A DNA stretch of 64,000 bases from an uncultured Clostridia bacterium (GTDB lineage: Bacteria > Bacillota > Clostridia > Oscillospirales > Oscillospiraceae): positions 33,175-97,174 of the forward strand of contig CAMGRL010000003.1 of NCBI GenBank assembly GCA_946061515.1. Reading direction: 5' to 3'. Under the pieces are notes generated by a model. It worked only from the letters and a program-made list of their open reading frames with translations, was not told where the DNA came from and made no database searches. Every line of letters starts with the position of its first letter. Position 1 is the stretch's first letter. Below, piece by piece: positions 22,826 to 31,325 of this stretch. The position numbers were made by a program, and so were the translations under genes.

Positions 22826-24064
22826 ATGGATATCCGAATCAGACCTGTGCCCCTGTACGGGGCGGTGACGCCGCCGCCCAGCAAAAGTCAGGCTCACAGG
22901 CTCATCCTCTGCGCCGCCCTGGCTGAGGGCAGGAGCATCATCAGAAACCTGGCCTTTTCCCAGGATATACGGGCCACGCTGGGCTGTGTTTCCGCTCTAG
23001 GCGCGAGCTGGACGGAGCAGGAAAGCGGCGTCATCGCCGTGGACGGCATCGGTGGCCGGGAATACACTGGGGCTCTGCCCCATTTGGACTGCTGCGAGTC
23101 CGGCTCCACCCTGCGTTTTCTGATCCCCATCGCTCTGGCGGTGGCGGGAGGCGCGGAGTTTACGGGCCGGGGCAGGCTGATGCAGCGGCCCCAAAAGCCC
23201 TATTTTGATCTCTTTGACCAGATGGGCATAAAATACGAACAAAAGGACGATACGCTCCTGGTGGAAGGCCGGCTGAGGGCGGGGGAGTACCGGATGGCCG
23301 GCAACGTGTCCAGCCAGTTTTTCACGGGTCTGCTGTATGCCCTGCCTCTTCTGGAAGGGCAGTCGAGGATCATCCCCACCACGGCGCTGGAATCGGAGGA
23401 CTATATCCGCATGACCATACAGGCCCAGAAACTGGCCGGGCTCAGCGTGGAAGAGCTGCCCGGCGGCGGCTACGCCGTTCAGGGCCAGCGCTACCGTCCC
23501 ATGGACGTGGCCGTGGAGGCGGACTGGTCTCAGGCGGGCTTCTGGTACGCCGCCAAGAACCTGGGCAGCGATCTGACGATCTGCGGCATGGATGAACAGT
23601 CCCTCCAGGGCGACAGGCGGATCGCGGAATTTGCGGAACTTTTGGGCCATGAGGGGGACCGGGAGATCGACGTGTCCCAGTGCCCGGATCTGGTGCCGCC
23701 TCTGGCCGCCATGGCCGCCCTGCGGAGAGGGGACTGCCGCATCACCGGCGCGGCCCGGCTCCGCATCAAGGAGAGCGACCGGCTCTCCGCCGTCACCGCC
23801 GCCCTGAACGCCATGGGCGCCAGGGTGGAGGAGTTTCCGGAGGAGCTGTTGATCCACGGGGCCGGCAGCCTGAAGGGCGGCGCAATTATCGACTGCTGCA
23901 ACGACCACCGTATCGCCATGATGTGCGCCGTGGCCGCCACCCGCGCAAAGGGCGGAGAGACGGTTTTGCAGGGCGCGGAATGTGTCCGGAAGTCCTACCC
24001 GGATTTCTGGCAGGTATACAGAGCACTGGGAGGTGACTTTGATGTCCTCGACCTGGGGGAATAA
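22826..24064 (+). CDS. aroA: 5-enolpyruvylshikimate-3-phosphate synthase
   Basis: It transfers enolpyruvyl from PEP to shikimate 3-phosphate. The 412-residue protein has the N-terminal PPSKSQAHR substrate loop, GSTLRFLIP, and the 'ESDRL' and 'NDHRIAMM' motifs of the second domain. It begins 3 bases after the aroB stop. Its 3' end overlaps the aroC start by 23 bases in another frame. Confidence 0.94.
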   Translation: MDIRIRPVPLYGAVTPPPSKSQAHRLILCAALAEGRSIIRNLAFSQDIRATLGCVSALGASWTEQESGVIAVDGIGGREYTGALPHLDCCESGSTLRFLIPIALAVAGGAEFTGRGRLMQRPQKPYFDLFDQMGIKYEQKDDTLLVEGRLRAGEYRMAGNVSSQFFTGLLYALPLLEGQSRIIPTTALESEDYIRMTIQAQKLAGLSVEELPGGGYAVQGQRYRPMDVAVEADWSQAGFWYAAKNLGSDLTICGMDEQSLQGDRRIAEFAELLGHEGDREIDVSQCPDLVPPLAAMAALRRGDCRITGAARLRIKESDRLSAVTAALNAMGARVEEFPEELLIHGAGSLKGGAIIDCCNDHRIAMMCAVAATRAKGGETVLQGAECVRKSYPDFWQVYRALGGDFDVLDLGE

Positions 24065-25121
24065 AATCAAAATATCCGTCTTTGGCCAGTCCCACGCGGA
24101 GGCCATCGGCGTCTGCATTGACGGGCTGCCCGCCGGAGAGCGGGTGGACCGGGAGGAGCTTGGGCGCTTTATGCAGCGCAGGGCCCCCGGCAGAAGCAAG
24201 GTTTCCACGCCCCGGCGGGAGGCCGACGAGGTGAAGATCCTCTGCGGGCTGGTGGAGGACGTCACCTGCGGCGCGCCTCTGGCGGCCATCATCGAAAACA
24301 CCAACACCCGCTCCAGAGACTATGAATTTCTGAAGGAGACGCCCCGGCCCGCCCACGCGGACTACCCGGCCCAGGTGAAATACGGCGGCTTTCAGGACGT
24401 GCGCGGCGGCGGACATTTCTCCGGCAGGCTGACAGCGCCCCTGTGCGTCGCAGGCGGCATCTGCCTGCAGATTTTGGCCCGTAAGGGCATTGAGATCGCC
24501 GCCCATATTTCTTCCGTGGGCGATGTGCAGGACGAGGGCTTTGACCCTATGGGCATCTCCCGGGAGAGCCTTGCGGGGCTGAGAGCGGCGGATTTCCCCA
24601 CGCTGTCGGCGGAAAAAGGGGAGGAGATGCGTACGCTGATCCTGGCCGCCTCTGCCGAGGGCGACTCTGTGGGCGGCACGGTGGAGTGTATCGTCACCGG
24701 CCTTCCCGTGGGGATCGGCGGCCCCCTCTTCGGCGGGCTGGACGGGAAGATCGCCTCCGCCATCTTCGGCATCCCGGCGGTAAAGGGCATAGAATTCGGC
24801 GCCGGCTTCGGAGCCGCCGAAATGAAAGGCTCGGAAAATAACGACCCCTACACCGTGAAAGACGGAAAAATACAGACCTTGAGCAACAACGCGGGGGGGA
24901 TATTGGGCGGCATCAGTACCGGTATGCCCCTGCTGTTCAAAACCGCTTTCAAGCCCACGCCCTCCATTACAAAGCCCCAGCAGAGCGTCAGGCTTTCCAC
25001 CCTGGAGGGGACGGAGCTTCGCGTTGTGGGCAGGCATGACCCCTGTATCGTCCACCGGGCGGTGCCCGTGGTGGAGGCGGTAACGGCCATTGCCCTGCTG
25101 GACGCATTATTGGAAAATTGA
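24042..25121 (+). CDS. aroC: Chorismate synthase
   Basis: It forms chorismate from EPSP using reduced FMN. The 359-residue protein has the family start (NKIKISVFGQSHAEAIGV), RAPGRSKVSTPRREAD, GGGHFSGR, and the C-terminal 'VGRHDPCIV.RAVPV' signature. The ATG at 24042 follows GGAGGTGACTTTG inside aroA. An upstream in-frame ATG at 23982 lacks such a site. Confidence 0.94.
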   Translation: MSSTWGNKIKISVFGQSHAEAIGVCIDGLPAGERVDREELGRFMQRRAPGRSKVSTPRREADEVKILCGLVEDVTCGAPLAAIIENTNTRSRDYEFLKETPRPAHADYPAQVKYGGFQDVRGGGHFSGRLTAPLCVAGGICLQILARKGIEIAAHISSVGDVQDEGFDPMGISRESLAGLRAADFPTLSAEKGEEMRTLILAASAEGDSVGGTVECIVTGLPVGIGGPLFGGLDGKIASAIFGIPAVKGIEFGAGFGAAEMKGSENNDPYTVKDGKIQTLSNNAGGILGGISTGMPLLFKTAFKPTPSITKPQQSVRLSTLEGTELRVVGRHDPCIVHRAVPVVEAVTAIALLDALLEN

Positions 25122-25136
25122 TGGGAGAAGATCAAC

Positions 25137-26288
25137 ATGAACAACGAACTTGAACAGCTGAGAGGCCAGATCGACCAGATCGACGACAAAATCATCGCTC
25201 TTTTCAAGGAGCGTATGCAGGTGGCGGAGAAAATCGCCATGTTTAAAAAGGAGCACGACATGCCCACCCTGGCCCCGGGCCGGGAGCGGGCGCTGCTGGC
25301 CCGGGTGGCAGAAGAGGCGGGGGAGGAGTTTGCCGACTATACCGAGTCCCTTTTCCGCACCATCATGGCCGCCAGCCGCTCTTACCAGAATGTGCGCGCC
25401 GGAAAGAAGTCCCAGGTCTATGAGAGCGTGAAGGACGCGCTGGAAAACACGCCCCAGCTCTTCCCCCAGCGGGCCAGAGTGGCCTGCCAGGGCATTGAGG
25501 GGGCTTATTCCCAGATCGCCTGCGACAGCATCTTCAAATCCCCCAGCATCATGTATTTCAAGAGCTTTGACAACGTGTTCAAGGCGGTGGAGAGCGGCAT
25601 GTGCCAGTACGGCATCCTGCCCATCGAAAACAGCACTGCCGGATCGGTCAACACCATTTACGATCTGATGCTCCGGCACAACTTCTCCATCGTCCGCTCC
25701 GCCCGGCTGAAGGTCAGCCACAATCTGCTGGCAAAGTACGGCACAATGCTTTCCGACGTGAAGGAGATCTTCTCCCACGAGCAGGCCATCAACCAGTGCG
25801 CGGCCTTTCTGGCCGGCATGAAGGGCGTGAAAGTCACGGTGGTGGAGAATACCGCCGTGGCCGCCAAAATGGTGGCGGAGTCCGAGGACCCGGGCGTGGC
25901 CGCCCTGTCCTCCCGCTTCTGCGCGGAGCATTACGGGCTCCAGACCTTACAGGCCAATGTGCAGGACCAGGACAACAACTACACCCGCTTCATCTGCATC
26001 TCCAAAAAGCCGGAAATCTACCCGGGAGCCGACCGCACTTCCTTTATGATGATCATCTCCCACAAGCCCGGCTCACTGTATAACGTGCTGTCCAAGTTCT
26101 ACGCCCTGGGCATCAACCTGCGCAAGCTGGAGAGCCGCCCCCTGCCGGGCCGGGAGTTTGAGTTCATGTTCTATTTTGATATCGAGTCCTCCGTTTACGC
26201 CCCGGAGATGGAAAAGCTGTTTCTGGATTTGGAGTCGGAGAGCGAGGAGTTCCGCTATCTGGGCACATACAACGAGGTGATCTGTTAA
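25137..26288 (+). CDS. pheA: Chorismate mutase / prephenate dehydratase (P-protein)
   Basis: This bifunctional enzyme makes phenylpyruvate. Residues of about 1-85 are an AroQ-type chorismate mutase (LRGQIDQIDDKIIALFKERM). Residues of about 110-285 are the prephenate dehydratase (GIEGAYSQIA, PIENSTAGSVN, the Thr-containing 'NNYTRFICI'). Residues of about 300-375 are an ACT domain for Phe feedback (TSFMMIISHKPGSLYNVL and the ESRP motif). The ATG is 15 bases after aroC behind GGGAG. Confidence 0.93.
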   Translation: MNNELEQLRGQIDQIDDKIIALFKERMQVAEKIAMFKKEHDMPTLAPGRERALLARVAEEAGEEFADYTESLFRTIMAASRSYQNVRAGKKSQVYESVKDALENTPQLFPQRARVACQGIEGAYSQIACDSIFKSPSIMYFKSFDNVFKAVESGMCQYGILPIENSTAGSVNTIYDLMLRHNFSIVRSARLKVSHNLLAKYGTMLSDVKEIFSHEQAINQCAAFLAGMKGVKVTVVENTAVAAKMVAESEDPGVAALSSRFCAEHYGLQTLQANVQDQDNNYTRFICISKKPEIYPGADRTSFMMIISHKPGSLYNVLSKFYALGINLRKLESRPLPGREFEFMFYFDIESSVYAPEMEKLFLDLESESEEFRYLGTYNEVIC

Positions 26289-26289
26289 T

Positions 26290-27519
26290 ATGAGCGATAA
26301 AAAACGCTGCGGGCTGATCGGCGAAAAGCTGGGCCACAGCTTCTCGCCCGCCATCCACGGCAAGCTGGCCGATTATGAATATAAGCTCTATGAGCTGAGC
26401 CCTGAGCAGGTAGGGCCGTTCCTGGAAAAAAAGGAATATGACGGGCTGAATGTGACCATCCCCTATAAAAAGACGGTCATCCCTTACTGCGACGAGCTGT
26501 CGGAGGCCGCAAAAAGCATCGGCAGCGTCAACACCATTGTGAAGCGCCCGGACGGCACCCTGCTGGGCCACAACACCGACTATGACGGCTTTATGTGGCT
26601 GCTGAAAAACGCTGGGGCCGACGTAAAGGAAAAAAAGGCCGTGGTGCTGGGCACCGGCGGCGCCTCCGTCACCGTTCAGGCCGCATTGCGGGACCTGGGC
26701 GCGGCGCAGGTGGTGGTCATCTCCCGCAGCGGAGAGGACAATTATGAGAACATCGCCCGCCACAGTGATGCGAAGATTCTGGTCAACGCCACCCCCGTGG
26801 GCATGTACCCCAAAACCGGCGTAAGCCCGGTGGATCTGGACAGCTTTACCGCCCTGGAGGGCGTGTTTGACGTGGTATATAACCCGGCCAGGACCCAGCT
26901 GCTGCTGGAGGCAGAGAAGCGGGGCATCCCCTGCGCCAACGGCCTGGGTATGCTGGTGGCTCAGGCCAAGGCCGCCTGCGAGCGTTTTACCGGTGAGCCT
27001 ATCGACGATGAAAAGGTGTACACCATCAAGGCCGAGATGGAGCGCAATACCCGGAACATCATGCTCATCGGTATGCCCGGCAGCGGCAAATCCACCGTGG
27101 GCGCGGCCCTGGCGGAAAGCTTGGGCAGAAAGCTTGTGGATGTGGATGAGCGCATTGTGGAAATGGCAGGCTGCTCCATCCCCGAGATTTTCTTAAAGGA
27201 CGGGGAGGAGGGCTTCCGGCAGATCGAGCATCAGGCCCTGTGCGAGGTTTCCAAGGAGAGCGGTCTGGTCATCGCCACCGGCGGCGGCGTGGTCACCCGG
27301 CGGGAAAACCTGGACCCCATGCGCCAGAACTCTCTGATCGTGTGGCTGCTGAGAGATCTCTCCCTGCTTCCCAAAGAGGGCCGCCCCCTGTCCCAGGCCA
27401 ATTCCCTGACGGAGATGTTCAAGGTCCGCGAGCCGCTGTACCGCGCCGCCGCAGACTGCATCGCCGACAATAACGGCAGCCTGCAGGACACCCTGAAACA
27501 GATCATGGAGGCGATGTGA
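26290..27519 (+). CDS. aroEK: Fused shikimate dehydrogenase-shikimate kinase
   Basis: The 409-residue protein combines two pathway steps. Residues of about 5-245 are shikimate dehydrogenase (KLGHSFSPAIH, the Lys in NVTIPYKKTV, Asn/Asp pair NTDYDGF, and GTGGASVTVQ for NADP). Residues of about 255-405 are shikimate kinase (Walker A GMPGSGKST at 261-269, DVDERI, ATGGGVV). The fusion is in frame without a stop and is flanked by aro genes. Separate genes are more common. It begins one base after pheA. Confidence 0.92.
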   Translation: MSDKKRCGLIGEKLGHSFSPAIHGKLADYEYKLYELSPEQVGPFLEKKEYDGLNVTIPYKKTVIPYCDELSEAAKSIGSVNTIVKRPDGTLLGHNTDYDGFMWLLKNAGADVKEKKAVVLGTGGASVTVQAALRDLGAAQVVVISRSGEDNYENIARHSDAKILVNATPVGMYPKTGVSPVDLDSFTALEGVFDVVYNPARTQLLLEAEKRGIPCANGLGMLVAQAKAACERFTGEPIDDEKVYTIKAEMERNTRNIMLIGMPGSGKSTVGAALAESLGRKLVDVDERIVEMAGCSIPEIFLKDGEEGFRQIEHQALCEVSKESGLVIATGGGVVTRRENLDPMRQNSLIVWLLRDLSLLPKEGRPLSQANSLTEMFKVREPLYRAAADCIADNNGSLQDTLKQIMEAM

Positions 27520-27520
27520 G

Positions 27521-27955
27521 ATGAAGCTTCTTGTGATCAACGGCCCCAACCTGAACATGCTGGGCATCCGGGAACCGGACATCTATGGCCGCCAGACCTA
27601 TCAGGACCTTGTGAGTTATGTAAACCAAATCTGCGCCCAGAAGGGGATCGCCTGCGAGGTTTTCCAGTCCAACCACGAGGGTGACATTGTGGATAAAATT
27701 CAGGCGGCCTACGGCAATACGGACGGCATCGTCATCAACCCCGCCGCCTACACCCACACCAGCGTGGCCATTCTGGACGCGCTGAAGGCGGTGTGCATCC
27801 CGGCGGTGGAGGTGCACCTGTCCGATGTAAATGCGCGGGAGAGCTTCCGCCACATCTCCTACGCGGGCATGGCCTGTGAAAAGACCTACGCGGGCTTTGG
27901 CTTCGAGGGCTATAAAATGGCCATCGAGTACCTGGAAGGCAAGAACAATTTGTAA
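27521..27955 (+). CDS. aroQ: Type II 3-dehydroquinate dehydratase
   Basis: It dehydrates 3-dehydroquinate to 3-dehydroshikimate. The 144-residue protein matches the type II family throughout: NGPNLNMLGIREPDIYG with the catalytic Tyr, 'QSNHEGDIVDKI', 'INPAAYTHTS', and the His of VEVHLSD. It is the last gene of the operon, one base after aroEK. Confidence 0.93.
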   Translation: MKLLVINGPNLNMLGIREPDIYGRQTYQDLVSYVNQICAQKGIACEVFQSNHEGDIVDKIQAAYGNTDGIVINPAAYTHTSVAILDALKAVCIPAVEVHLSDVNARESFRHISYAGMACEKTYAGFGFEGYKMAIEYLEGKNNL

Positions 27956-28025
27956 ATTATTCGTAACTTTTGCGGAAAATCAGCCATTGCGGAGCCTGCG
28001 TGGGGCGGACGCAGCCCGATCATGC

Positions 28026-28054
28026 TTGAATTAGCGCGGAAATGGTGGTATAAT
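28026..28054 (+). promoter_or_regulatory. Promoter of the DD-carboxypeptidase gene
   Basis: TTGAAT and TATAAT are separated by 17 bases, a near-consensus vegetative promoter starting transcription around 28061. The gap after aroQ also has a weak GC-rich hairpin near 27998-28018 that could end the aro transcript. Confidence 0.75.
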
Positions 28055-28093
28055 GCTATCCATTAAGATTTGCGCGAAAGGCAGGTGCGGGGG

Positions 28094-28924
28094 TTGAAAC
28101 GGAGAAAATTGTTCTGGCTGTTTGGCATGGCAGCCTTGTGCCTCGTGCTTTTTACGATCATTGACGCCCGGCTGGAGAACACCTCCAGCGTCATTATGGG
28201 CGGGGCCCAGGGAGCCTATGTCACCAGCGATACGGTGACCTTTGAAGATCCCAACGCCGAAGCCGAGCCTACAGCGGAGGATCTGCTGGACTGGCCGGAG
28301 GTCGACTTTGAAGACCCCTCCAACCAATACCGCATGGTAAGAGACGAGACAAACTTCCTTCTGTCCTCGGCCTTTATCCCGGAGGATCTGGCTGAGATCC
28401 CCGGATACCGGCTGAGTATTTCCTCCGTGGCGCTGCCCTATCTGGAAGCGCTGATGGACGCGGCCAGGGAGGCGGGCTTTACCATCTATGTGGCGGGGGC
28501 CTACCGCACCTACGGCCATCAGAACTATCTGTTCAACAGCAAGGCCAGTCAGATCGCCGCCGGTATGGGAATTGACGACTATATGGACCCGGACTATCAG
28601 CTTGCCGTGGAGGAGGCCAGAACCATCACCGCCTTCCCCGGCAGCAGCGAGCATCAGCTGGGTCTGGCCGTGGACCTGATGGACCGGCAGTATTCCAGCT
28701 GGGTCTATGAGAACATGAATCAGGAGTTTTACGCCTGGCTGGACGAGCACTGCGCGGAGTACGGCTTCATCAAGCGCTACCCAACCAAGAAGCTGCTGCT
28801 CACCGGCTGGGACGAGCCCTGGCACTACCGCTTTGTGGGCAAGGAGGCGGCCACCTTCATCATGGAGCACGACCTCTGCTATGAAGAGTTTTACGCCCAT
28901 TACCACCCTGAGTTTACGTTCTGA
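28094..28924 (+). CDS. D-alanyl-D-alanine carboxypeptidase, VanY/M15B type
   Basis: This is a zinc peptidase that trims D-Ala from peptidoglycan stem peptides. It has one N-terminal membrane anchor (about residues 6-24) and an extracytoplasmic M15B domain. That domain carries 'AYRTYGHQ', the zinc motif SEHQLGLAVDL and the second zinc/catalytic motif EPWHYRFVG. The start is uncertain: TTG 28094 has an AGGTG site 6 bases upstream and is preferred over GTG 28085 and TTG 28070. It sits alone between the aro and nusA operons. Confidence 0.85.
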   Translation: MKRRKLFWLFGMAALCLVLFTIIDARLENTSSVIMGGAQGAYVTSDTVTFEDPNAEAEPTAEDLLDWPEVDFEDPSNQYRMVRDETNFLLSSAFIPEDLAEIPGYRLSISSVALPYLEALMDAAREAGFTIYVAGAYRTYGHQNYLFNSKASQIAAGMGIDDYMDPDYQLAVEEARTITAFPGSSEHQLGLAVDLMDRQYSSWVYENMNQEFYAWLDEHCAEYGFIKRYPTKKLLLTGWDEPWHYRFVGKEAATFIMEHDLCYEEFYAHYHPEFTF

Positions 28925-28959
28925 ACACAAGATGTTTTCTGTATTTTGATAAAAAATGC

Positions 28960-28988
28960 TTGCAATGTACGCGATATAGTGGTATTAT
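28960..28988 (+). promoter_or_regulatory. Promoter of the rimP-nusA-infB operon
   Basis: TTGCAA and TATTAT are separated by 17 bases. Transcription would start near 28995 and give a leader of about 90 bases containing a terminator-like hairpin. Confidence 0.7.
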
Positions 28989-29016
28989 CACAGAGTAAGG
29001 TTTATTTTTCTCAATG

Positions 29017-29042
29017 GAGTGGGCAAACGCCCACTCTTTTTT
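29017..29042 (+). terminator. Leader hairpin of the rimP operon, possible attenuator
   Basis: GAGTGGGC and GCCCACTC pair perfectly around AAAC and are followed by TTTTTT. It lies between the operon promoter and rimP, so it can only act as a regulated terminator or as a leader structure. NusA, encoded in the operon, itself modulates such hairpins. Confidence 0.75.
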
Positions 29043-29081
29043 ACGAACATAAACCCATAACGATCGGGAAGTGAGTGAAGC

Positions 29082-29537
29082 ATGAGTAAGATCACCGACA
29101 AGGTAACGGTCCTGGCCAGACCCATCGTCGAGGAGGAGGGCTGCTCCCTCTGGGACGTGGAATATGTGCGTGAGGCCGGTTCCTGGTATCTCCGGGTATT
29201 TATCGATAAAGAAGGCGGCGTCTCCATTGACGACTGCGAGCGCATCAGCCGCCGTCTGGACCCCATCCTGGACGAGGAGGACCCTATCCCCGACAGCTAT
29301 GTGTTTGAGGTGGGCTCCGCCGGAGCGGAGCGGGAGCTGAAGCGCCCCTCCGATTTTGAACAGTTCATGGGCAGCCAGGTGGAAGTTAAGCTCTACCAGC
29401 CGGTAAAGGGCAGCAAGGCCTTTGTGGGTACGCTTTCCGGCTATGACCAGGGGAAAGTGACCGTCACCGTTGGCAAAGAGACCATGACTTTTGAAAAAGC
29501 ACAGACAGCGCAGGTCAGACTGCACGTAACGATATAA
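29082..29537 (+). CDS. rimP: Ribosome maturation factor RimP
   Basis: RimP assists assembly of the 30S subunit. The 151-residue protein has the typical two-domain layout: an N-terminal alpha/beta domain with 'WDVEYVREAGSWYLRVFIDK' and DDCE.ISR, then a C-terminal SH3-like barrel. It is the first gene of the conserved rimP-nusA-infB operon, whose gene order supports the call. Confidence 0.93.
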   Translation: MSKITDKVTVLARPIVEEEGCSLWDVEYVREAGSWYLRVFIDKEGGVSIDDCERISRRLDPILDEEDPIPDSYVFEVGSAGAERELKRPSDFEQFMGSQVEVKLYQPVKGSKAFVGTLSGYDQGKVTVTVGKETMTFEKAQTAQVRLHVTI

Positions 29538-29551
29538 AAGGGGTTAATGAA

Positions 29552-30604
29552 ATGAACGCAGAATTTTTTGAAGCTGTAGAGGATATCGAAAAAGAAAAGG
29601 GTATTCCCAGAAGCTACATGTACGACAAGATCAACCAGGCCATGCTGGCCGCCTTCCGCCGGGACAATCCGGACTGCGGCGACAACGTGGAGATCCTCCT
29701 GGATGAAGATAAAAAGCGCATCGAGATGAGCGTGAAAAAGACCGTGGTGGAGCAGGTGGAAGACCCCAACATGGAGATCAACCTGGAAGCCGCCAAGAAG
29801 ATCAGCCGCCGGGCCAAGCTGGGCGACGTGATCGGCGTCCCCGTGGAGACCAAGAAGTTTGGCCGTATCGCTGCCCAGGCGGCAAAGCAGGTCATCATCC
29901 AGGGCATCCGCGAGGCGGAGCGGGGCATCATCTATGAGGAGTTCACCTCCAAGGAGCACGAGATCCTCACCGGCGTGGTCTCCCATATCGAGCCCAGAAA
30001 CGGCAGCGTCTCCATCCGCATCTCCTCCAACAGCGAGTTTACCGAGGCCATGCTGGCCCCCAACGAGCGCATCAAGACCGAAGCTCTCAAAGAGGGCGAC
30101 AGGATCAAGGTCTACGTGGTGGAGGTCAGAAATTCCACCCGCGGACCCCAGGTGCTCATCAGCCGCACCCATCCCGGTCTGGTCAAGCGCCTGTTCGAGC
30201 TGGAAGTGCCCGAAATCTTCGACGGCACCGTGGAGATCAAGTCCATCGCCCGCGAGGCGGGCAGCCGCACCAAGATGGCCGTCTGGTCCAGCGACCCGGA
30301 CGTGGACCCCATCGGCGCCTGCGTCGGCCCCAAGGGCGGCCGCGTAGCCAGCATTGTCAATGAGCTGGGCGGCGAGAAGATCGACATCGTCAAATACAGC
30401 GAATCCCCCGAGGAATACATTGCGGCCTCCCTCTCTCCCTCCGAGGTTGTCAGCGTCACCATGCTGGAGGACGGAAAGAGCTGCCGCGTCATCGTGCCTG
30501 ACGGTCAGCTGTCCCTCGCCATCGGCAAGGAGGGCCAGAACGCCAGACTGGCAGCCAAGCTCACCGGCTATAAGATCGACATCAAGCCCGAATCTGAGGC
30601 CTGA
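29552..30604 (+). CDS. nusA: Transcription termination/antitermination factor NusA
   Basis: NusA binds RNA polymerase and RNA and controls pausing and termination. The 350-residue protein has the N-terminal polymerase-binding domain (about 1-125), an S1 domain (about 130-200, 'GVVSHIEPRNGSVSIRI'), and two KH domains with GACVGPKGGRV and IGKEGQNARLAAKL. It lacks the C-terminal acidic repeats of proteobacterial NusA, as usual in Firmicutes. Confidence 0.95.
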   Translation: MNAEFFEAVEDIEKEKGIPRSYMYDKINQAMLAAFRRDNPDCGDNVEILLDEDKKRIEMSVKKTVVEQVEDPNMEINLEAAKKISRRAKLGDVIGVPVETKKFGRIAAQAAKQVIIQGIREAERGIIYEEFTSKEHEILTGVVSHIEPRNGSVSIRISSNSEFTEAMLAPNERIKTEALKEGDRIKVYVVEVRNSTRGPQVLISRTHPGLVKRLFELEVPEIFDGTVEIKSIAREAGSRTKMAVWSSDPDVDPIGACVGPKGGRVASIVNELGGEKIDIVKYSESPEEYIAASLSPSEVVSVTMLEDGKSCRVIVPDGQLSLAIGKEGQNARLAAKLTGYKIDIKPESEA

Positions 30605-30627
30605 ATCCAAAGAAAGGCGGCAGCGGA

Positions 30628-30894
30628 ATGCAGAAGAAAATCCCCATGCGGCAGTGTCTCGGCTGCCGTGAAGCAAAACCCAAAAAGGAGCTGATCCGTG
30701 TGGTCCGCTCCCCCGAGGGCCAGATCAGTCTGGACTTCAAGGGCAAGGCCTCCGGCCGGGGCGCGTATATCTGCCACGACCCCCAGTGCCTGAAAAAAGC
30801 CATCAAGTCCAAGGCGCTGGAGCGGGCCTTTTCCACCCAGATCCCCCCTGAGATCTACGATACATTAAATGAGCAGATGGAGGGCGGCCAATGA
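30628..30894 (+). CDS. rnpM: YlxR/RnpM RNA-binding protein
   Basis: The 88-residue protein has the family signature MRQCLGCREAKPKKELIR and 'GRGAYICHDPQCLKKA'. The family (YlxR, named RnpM in Bacillus) binds RNase P RNA. It lies between nusA and the L7Ae-like gene as in most Firmicutes and overlaps the latter by 4 bases. Confidence 0.92.
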   Translation: MQKKIPMRQCLGCREAKPKKELIRVVRSPEGQISLDFKGKASGRGAYICHDPQCLKKAIKSKALERAFSTQIPPEIYDTLNEQMEGGQ

Positions 30895-31325
30895 GAGAAA
30901 AAACGCTGAATCTCCTTGGCCTGATGCGAAGGGCCAACGCCCTGCAGGTGGGCGAGACCAACGCCGGCGCTGCGGTGAGAGGCGGCAAGGCAAAGCTCCT
31001 CCTTCTGGCAAGCGACGCGTCCGACAACGCCCGCGGCAGGGCAGAGGGCTTTCTCTTCGGCCGCAATGCCATCGGCCTGATCCTGCCCTTCACCAAGACG
31101 GAGATTTCCGCCCATGTGGGGGTGAGCGGCTGCTCCATGGCGGCGGTGACGGATATCGGCTTTGCCAACGCCCTGATGAAGCTCCTTGTGGCGCTGTCGC
31201 CGGGGGAATATGAGGAAGCCGCGGCCCAGGTAGAGCAGCGTTTTTCCAGGGCGGAACGCCGCAAAAAGGAAGCAAAGGCCCATGAGAAAAACAAGAGGAC
31301 AGGAAAAAGGAGGACTAATATATGA
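30891..31325 (+). CDS. L7Ae/eL8-family RNA-binding protein (YlxQ-like)
   Basis: The first 100 residues match the ribosomal L7Ae/L30e fold ('[17 protein letters not shown]', then '[10 protein letters not shown]' and the conserved '[12 protein letters not shown]'). The last 35 residues form a Lys/Arg-rich tail. YlxQ proteins bind kink-turn RNA. It overlaps rnpM and infB by 4 bases each, so translation is coupled through the cluster. Confidence 0.87.
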   Translation: MREKTLNLLGLMRRANALQVGETNAGAAVRGGKAKLLLLASDASDNARGRAEGFLFGRNAIGLILPFTKTEISAHVGVSGCSMAAVTDIGFANALMKLLVALSPGEYEEAAAQVEQRFSRAERRKKEAKAHEKNKRTGKRRTNI

